Source: Pseudomonas sp. SLFW
Lineage (GTDB): Bacteria; Pseudomonadota; Gammaproteobacteria; Pseudomonadales; Pseudomonadaceae
Direction: 5' to 3'
DNA: 64,000 nt
Assembly (NCBI RefSeq): GCF_009905615.1
Contig: NZ_JAAAKW010000015.1
Location: forward strand, 1-64,000
The notes beneath the pieces were generated by a model. The model made no database searches, was not told where the DNA came from, and saw nothing but the letters and a program-made list of their open reading frames with translations. Of this stretch, positions 59,758-64,000 are shown one piece after another. Position 1 is the first letter of the stretch. Each line of letters opens with the position of its first letter. Position numbers and translations under genes: made by a program.

Positions 59758-61032
59758 ATGACTGAGTCCGTTCTTGACTACATGACCCGTCTGGGTCGCG
59801 CCGCCCGCGAAGCTTCGCGCGTGATCGGCCGCGCCAGCACCGCGCAGAAAAACCGCGCCCTGGCCGCCACCGCCGCTGCGCTGGATGCTGCACGCGACGA
59901 ACTGACCGCTGCCAATGAGCAGGATCTGGCGGCTGGTCGCGCCAACGGTCTGGAACCCGCTCTGCTTGAACGTCTCGCCCTGACCCCGGCTCGCATCGAC
60001 AGCATGATCGCCGGTTTGCGTCAGGTCGCCAGTCTGCCGGACCCGATCGGCACTATTCGTGACATGAACTTTCAGCCTTCGGGCATTCAGGTCGGCAAGA
60101 TGCGCGTTCCACTGGGCGTGGTCGGCATCATCTATGAGTCGCGTCCGAACGTGACCATCGACGCCGCCAGCCTGTGCCTCAAGTCCGGCAACGCCACCAT
60201 CCTGCGCGGCGGCTCCGAAGCCATTCACTCCAACCGTGCCATTGCCGCCTGCATCCAGCGCGGTCTCGATGAAGCCGGTCTGCCTGCCGCCGTCGTGCAA
60301 GTCGTCGAGACCACCGACCGCGCTGCCGTGGGCGCCCTGATCACCATGCCGGAATACGTGGACGTCATCGTTCCCCGTGGCGGCAAGGGTTTGATCGAGC
60401 GCGTCAGTCGCGATGCCAAAGTACCGGTCATCAAACACCTGGATGGCATCTGCCACGTCTACGTCAGTGCCCACGCAGACCTCGCGGCCGCCCAGCGCAT
60501 TGCATTCAACGCCAAGACCTATCGCTACGGCATCTGCGGTGCGATGGAAACGCTGCTGGTCGATCAGGCCATCGCCGCTGATTTCCTGCCGCAAATGGCT
60601 GCCCAGTTCCGCGAGAAAGGCGTCGAACTGCGCGGTTGCGAGCGCACCCGTGAGCTGATTGAAGCCATCCCCGCAACCGAAGAAGACTGGCACACCGAAT
60701 ACCTGGCCCCGATCCTCTCGATCCGCATCGTGACCGGGCTGGATCAGGCCATCGAACACATCAACCACTACGGCTCGCACCACAGCGACGCAATCATCTC
60801 CGACTCTCAGGCTCAGACCCGTCGTTTCATGGCCGAAGTCGATTCCAGTTCGGTGATGATCAACGCGCCGACCAGTTTTGCGGATGGCTTCGAATACGGC
60901 CTTGGTGCTGAAATCGGGATTTCCACCGACAAGATTCACGCGCGTGGCCCGGTCGGTCTTGAAGGCCTGACGTGCGAGAAGTACATCGTGGTGGGCGACG
61001 GTCGTCAGCTGCGCGGGCAGGGGCCTGCCTGA
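59758..61032 (+). CDS. proA: Gamma-glutamyl phosphate reductase
   Basis: Second enzyme of proline synthesis, 424 residues, an aldehyde-dehydrogenase-fold reductase. Seen are PLGVVGIIYESRPNVTIDAA, LKSGNATILRGGSEA and the catalytic cysteine region YRYGICGAMETLLV. ATG 59758 begins MTESVLDYMTRLG. It heads the conserved proA-nadD-rsfS-rlmH-mrdA block and ends 1 bp before the nadD frame opens. Confidence 0.97.
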   Translation: MTESVLDYMTRLGRAAREASRVIGRASTAQKNRALAATAAALDAARDELTAANEQDLAAGRANGLEPALLERLALTPARIDSMIAGLRQVASLPDPIGTIRDMNFQPSGIQVGKMRVPLGVVGIIYESRPNVTIDAASLCLKSGNATILRGGSEAIHSNRAIAACIQRGLDEAGLPAAVVQVVETTDRAAVGALITMPEYVDVIVPRGGKGLIERVSRDAKVPVIKHLDGICHVYVSAHADLAAAQRIAFNAKTYRYGICGAMETLLVDQAIAADFLPQMAAQFREKGVELRGCERTRELIEAIPATEEDWHTEYLAPILSIRIVTGLDQAIEHINHYGSHHSDAIISDSQAQTRRFMAEVDSSSVMINAPTSFADGFEYGLGAEIGISTDKIHARGPVGLEGLTCEKYIVVGDGRQLRGQGPA

Positions 61033-61033
61033 C

Positions 61034-61759
61034 TTGGCCGACGTTCGGCAGCACGCAGGCAATGATGCGAACGCTGTGGCCGAGCCTGCCGGAGAAGGGG
61101 TTTCTGTCCCACGCACGCCGAGACGTATCGGGATGCTGGGCGGGACGTTCGATCCTGTGCACATCGGTCATTTGCGCGGCGCACTGGAAGTGGCCGCGTT
61201 GCTTGAACTCGATGAGTTACGCCTGACGCCCAGCGCCAGGCCGCCTCATCGCGACACGCCCAGTGTGTCGGCGCAGGACCGTCTCGCGATGGTCCAGAGT
61301 GCTGTCCAGGGCGTTTCGCCATTGACGGTGGATGACCGTGAACTGTTGCGGGACAAGCCGTCGTACACCATCGACACGCTGGAATCGATGCGCGCTGAGC
61401 TGGCCGTCGATGATCAGCTGTTTTTGTTGCTGGGATGGGATGCCTTTTGCGGGCTGCCCACCTGGCATCGTTGGGAAGAGTTGCTGGAGCACTGCCATAT
61501 CGTGGTGCTGCAACGCCCGGACGCCGACAGCGAGTCGCCGGACGCCATGCGTAACCTGCTGGCGGCGCGCGCAGTCAGTGACCCAAAAGCCCTGAAAGGG
61601 CCTGGCGGACACATTACATTCGTCTGGCAGACACCGCTTTCGGTGTCTGCCACCCAGATCCGCCACCTGCTGGCCAGCGGGAAGTCGGTACGTTTTCTGG
61701 TGCCAGACGCAGTACTGGCCTACATCGAGGCACACGGGCTGTACCGTGCGCCCAATTGA
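61034..61759 (+). CDS. nadD: Nicotinate-nucleotide adenylyltransferase
   Basis: NAD-synthesis enzyme with GGTFDPVHIGH (nucleotidyl-transferase HxGH motif), VSATQIRHLL and LGWDAFCGLPTWHRWEEL. No ATG precedes the GGTFDP core closely: the frame offers TTG 61034 (given here, 241 residues) and GTG 61076 (227 residues). P. aeruginosa NadD begins only four residues before GGTFDP, so the true start may be internal. The TTG begins 1 bp after the proA stop. Confidence 0.93.
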   Translation: MADVRQHAGNDANAVAEPAGEGVSVPRTPRRIGMLGGTFDPVHIGHLRGALEVAALLELDELRLTPSARPPHRDTPSVSAQDRLAMVQSAVQGVSPLTVDDRELLRDKPSYTIDTLESMRAELAVDDQLFLLLGWDAFCGLPTWHRWEELLEHCHIVVLQRPDADSESPDAMRNLLAARAVSDPKALKGPGGHITFVWQTPLSVSATQIRHLLASGKSVRFLVPDAVLAYIEAHGLYRAPN

Positions 61760-61776
61760 AACTGAATGAGTTTTTT

Positions 61777-62205
61777 ATGACACAGCAAAAAATCACCCTT
61801 TCCGGCGAAACGCTGGTTGAACTGGCCAAGGCTGCGCTCGAAGACGTCAAGGCCCTGGACATCCTGGTCATCGACGTCAAGGACAAGCACAGCCTGACCG
61901 ACTACATGGTGATCGCCACCGGTACGTCGAACCGTCAGATCAATGCGATGCTCGACAAGGTTCGCGAGAACGTCAAAGCCAAGGGCGCGCAGCCTCTGGG
62001 CGAAGAAGGCAAAGGCGAGAGTGACTGGGTGCTGCTCGACCTGGGCGACGTGATCGTACACATGATGACTGCCGCCGCTCGTCAGTTCTACGACCTGGAA
62101 CGTCTATGGCAGGGTGCCGAGCAGAGCCGTGCCGCCAGCGCTGCACACCACAGCCCGGAGACGCCGCACGAGCACTTCGACAAGCTCAGCAAAGACCAGA
62201 ATTAA
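61777..62205 (+). CDS. rsfS: Ribosome silencing factor RsfS
   Basis: Protein of 142 residues that binds uL14 and blocks joining of ribosomal subunits in starvation. The conserved core is ALDILVIDVKDKHSLTDYMVIATGTSNRQ and DWVLLDLGDVIVHMM. ATG 61777 was preferred over in-frame TTG 61756. It precedes rlmH by 9 bp. Confidence 0.95.
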   Translation: MTQQKITLSGETLVELAKAALEDVKALDILVIDVKDKHSLTDYMVIATGTSNRQINAMLDKVRENVKAKGAQPLGEEGKGESDWVLLDLGDVIVHMMTAAARQFYDLERLWQGAEQSRAASAAHHSPETPHEHFDKLSKDQN

Positions 62206-62214
62206 GGGTTCGTT

Positions 62215-62682
62215 GTGCGCCTGCGTCTGATTGCTGTCGGTTCACGCATGCCCAAGTGGGTGGAAGAGGGTTGGCACGAATATGCCAAGCGTCTGCCATC
62301 CGAGCTGGCCCTTGAACTGGTAGAGATTCCGCTCAACACCCGAGGCAAGAACGCCGACGTGGCACGCCTGATCCGACAGGAAGGCGAGGCCATGCTGGCG
62401 AAGGTGCAACCGGGCGAGCGGATCGTCACGCTTGAGGTTCACGGCAAGCCGTGGAGCACCGAGCAGCTGGCAACGGAGCTTGATCGCTGGCGACTGGATT
62501 CGCGCACGGTCAACCTTATGGTGGGCGGTCCGGAAGGACTGGCGCCAGAGGTGTGCGCCCGCGCCGAGCAGCGTTGGTCGTTGTCGCCGTTGACGTTGCC
62601 GCACCCGTTGGTGCGCATCCTCATCGGTGAGCAGATTTATCGTGCCTGGACGGTATTGTCCGGTCACCCTTATCACAAGTAG
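62215..62682 (+). CDS. rlmH: 23S rRNA (pseudouridine1915-N3)-methyltransferase
   Basis: SPOUT-class methyltransferase of 155 residues, exactly the usual size. The trefoil-knot region LMVGGPEGLAPEV and LPHPLVRILIGEQIYRAW are present. Start is GTG 62215. It modifies helix 69 at the subunit interface. Confidence 0.96.
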   Translation: MRLRLIAVGSRMPKWVEEGWHEYAKRLPSELALELVEIPLNTRGKNADVARLIRQEGEAMLAKVQPGERIVTLEVHGKPWSTEQLATELDRWRLDSRTVNLMVGGPEGLAPEVCARAEQRWSLSPLTLPHPLVRILIGEQIYRAWTVLSGHPYHK

Positions 62683-62713
62683 CGCTGCTGCCTTCACTGT
62701 GAACACGCCCTAA

Positions 62714-64000
62714 ATGTCTCAGCCGATTCGCCTGAAAGACCACGAAAAGGACGCACGCCTTGTGCGCAACCGGGTCGTGGTCGGTGCCGTGATCGTGATC
62801 GTGCTGATCTGCGTGCTGGTGGCGCGTCTGTATTTTCTGCAGGTCATTCAGTACGAGTACCACTCGACGCTGTCGGAAAACAACCGGGTGCATGTGCAGC
62901 CGATCCCGCCAAGCCGCGGGCTGATTTTCGACCGCAACGGCGTGGTCATCGCCGACAACCGGCCCAGCTTCAACCTGAGCATGACCCGCGAACGCTCTGG
63001 TGGTGAATGGGCCAAGGTGCTCGACACCATCGTTGAGGTGCTGGAGCTGACGCCGGATGACCGGATCATCTTCGAGAAACGCATGAAGCAGGGGCGTCGG
63101 CCGTTCGAGCCGGTGCCGATTCTGTTTGAGTTGACTGAAGAGCAGATCGCCCGCATCGCCGTGAATCAGTTCCGCCTGCCAGGCGTCGAGGTGGTGGCGC
63201 AATTGATGCGCCACTACCCACAGGGCGCGCACTTCGCGCATTCGGTCGGCTACATGGGCCGGATCAACGAGAAAGAGCTGAAAAGCCTCGATTCGGTGAA
63301 TTACAGCGGCACCCACCACATGGGTAAGACCGGCATCGAACGTTTCTACGAGCCGGAGCTGCACGGTCAGGTCGGTTACGAGGAAGTCGAAACCAACGCC
63401 CGTGGCCGCGTGCTGCGCGTGCTGAAACGTACCGACCCGGTGCCAGGCAAAGACATCGTCCTGAGCCTCGACATTCAACTGCAGGAAGCCGCCGAAGCCG
63501 CATTGGCCGGACGTCGCGGTGCGGTCGTGGCGCTGGACCCGAACACTGGTGAAGTGCTGGCAATGGTCAGTCAGCCGAGTTTCGACCCGAATCTGTTCGT
63601 CACAGGCATCAGTTTCAAGGCCTATTCCGAACTGCGGGACTCGGTGGACCGTCCGCTGTTCAACCGTATCTTGCGCGGCCTGTACCCACCGGGTTCGACC
63701 ATCAAGCCCGCCGTAGCGATTGCTGGCCTGGACTCCGGCGTCGTCACCGCCAGCACCCGGGTGTTCGACCCCGGCTACTACATGCTGCCGAACTACGATC
63801 ACAAATACCGTAACTGGAACCGCACCGGTGACGGCTGGGTCGATCTGGACACCGCGATCATGCGGTCCAACGACACCTATTTTTATGACCTCGCCCACAA
63901 GGTCGGTATCGATCGGCTGTCTACTTACCTGAACAAGTTCGGCATCGGGCAAAAGGTCTCGCTGGACATGTTCGAGGAATCGCCGGGCCTGATGCCGTCC
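62714..64000 (+). CDS. mrdA: Penicillin-binding protein 2 (MrdA), C-terminus outside window
   Basis: Peptidoglycan DD-transpeptidase of the elongasome, partial: 429 codons to the window edge, with about 200 more expected. One membrane helix at about residues 20-45, the PBP dimerisation domain (about 60-240), and the start of the transpeptidase domain with the active-site STIK after GLYPPG. ATG 62714 begins MSQPIRLKDHEKD. rodA normally follows. Confidence 0.96.
   Translation, partial: MSQPIRLKDHEKDARLVRNRVVVGAVIVIVLICVLVARLYFLQVIQYEYHSTLSENNRVHVQPIPPSRGLIFDRNGVVIADNRPSFNLSMTRERSGGEWAKVLDTIVEVLELTPDDRIIFEKRMKQGRRPFEPVPILFELTEEQIARIAVNQFRLPGVEVVAQLMRHYPQGAHFAHSVGYMGRINEKELKSLDSVNYSGTHHMGKTGIERFYEPELHGQVGYEEVETNARGRVLRVLKRTDPVPGKDIVLSLDIQLQEAAEAALAGRRGAVVALDPNTGEVLAMVSQPSFDPNLFVTGISFKAYSELRDSVDRPLFNRILRGLYPPGSTIKPAVAIAGLDSGVVTASTRVFDPGYYMLPNYDHKYRNWNRTGDGWVDLDTAIMRSNDTYFYDLAHKVGIDRLSTYLNKFGIGQKVSLDMFEESPGLMPS

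Overview
The window is chromosomal DNA from a Pseudomonas, most likely of the fluorescens/syringae lineage. The evidence is gene content and order (nrdR-ribD-ribE-ribBA-ribH-nusB-thiL-pgpA; proA-nadD-rsfS-rlmH-mrdA; dxs-ispA-xseB), high GC with GTG/TTG starts, and thirteen inverted pairs of three Pseudomonas-type REP sequences between genes. There are no rRNA or tRNA genes, no CRISPR array, and no recognisable transposase or prophage structural gene. Both ends cut a gene: a large Lhr helicase (minus strand, C-terminus missing) on the left and penicillin-binding protein 2 (mrdA, C-terminus missing) on the right.

Layout. 1-6 kb: lhr and a divergent pair of nucleotide-sugar epimerase-like genes. 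6-10.3 kb: an OmpW-like porin, then a four-gene zinc operon (ZrgA-like DUF2796 protein, ABC ATPase, FtsX-type permease, DUF3299 protein) with a near-canonical Zur box 35 bp upstream. 10.4-13.2 kb: a small conserved protein, CnoX/YbbN thioredoxin, a methyltransferase and a YbaY-type lipoprotein. 13.3-20.9 kb: the riboflavin cluster with nusB, thiL and pgpA. Its RibBA has a GTP cyclohydrolase II half that lacks the metal-binding cysteines, while a stand-alone RibA with all three lies 3.5 kb downstream. 20.9-24.1 kb: cobalamin uptake (btuF, btuB). 24.2-27.5 kb: isoprenoid precursor genes. 27.8-37.6 kb: accessory metabolism with three LysR regulators, including a sugar-acid cluster (XylD-like dehydratase, XylX-like FAH protein, MFS transporter). 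Its GbpR-like regulator gene is flanked by two copies of the same palindrome.

37.6-39.4 kb is a hipBA-type toxin-antitoxin pair preceded by a repeated motif. 39.4-49.7 kb holds an iron-dependent alcohol dehydrogenase, an orphan CI/LexA-like repressor, ppa, mtfA, a DedA protein, and an ExaC-type aldehyde dehydrogenase with a sigma-54 promoter facing a divergent sigma-54 activator. Two repeated sites lie between them. 49.9-59.5 kb contains mpl-ubiX, small lipoproteins, a MORN-repeat/C13-peptidase lipoprotein, lrgAB-like genes, a DedA-PAP2 fusion and a DNA glycosylase. 59.7-64 kb is the conserved proA-nadD-rsfS-rlmH-mrdA block.

Most of the window is ordinary core genome. The parts most worth a second look are the paired operators of the sugar-acid cluster, the hipBA upstream repeats, the MORN-peptidase lipoprotein, the degenerate RibBA domain, and the sigma-54 site pair.
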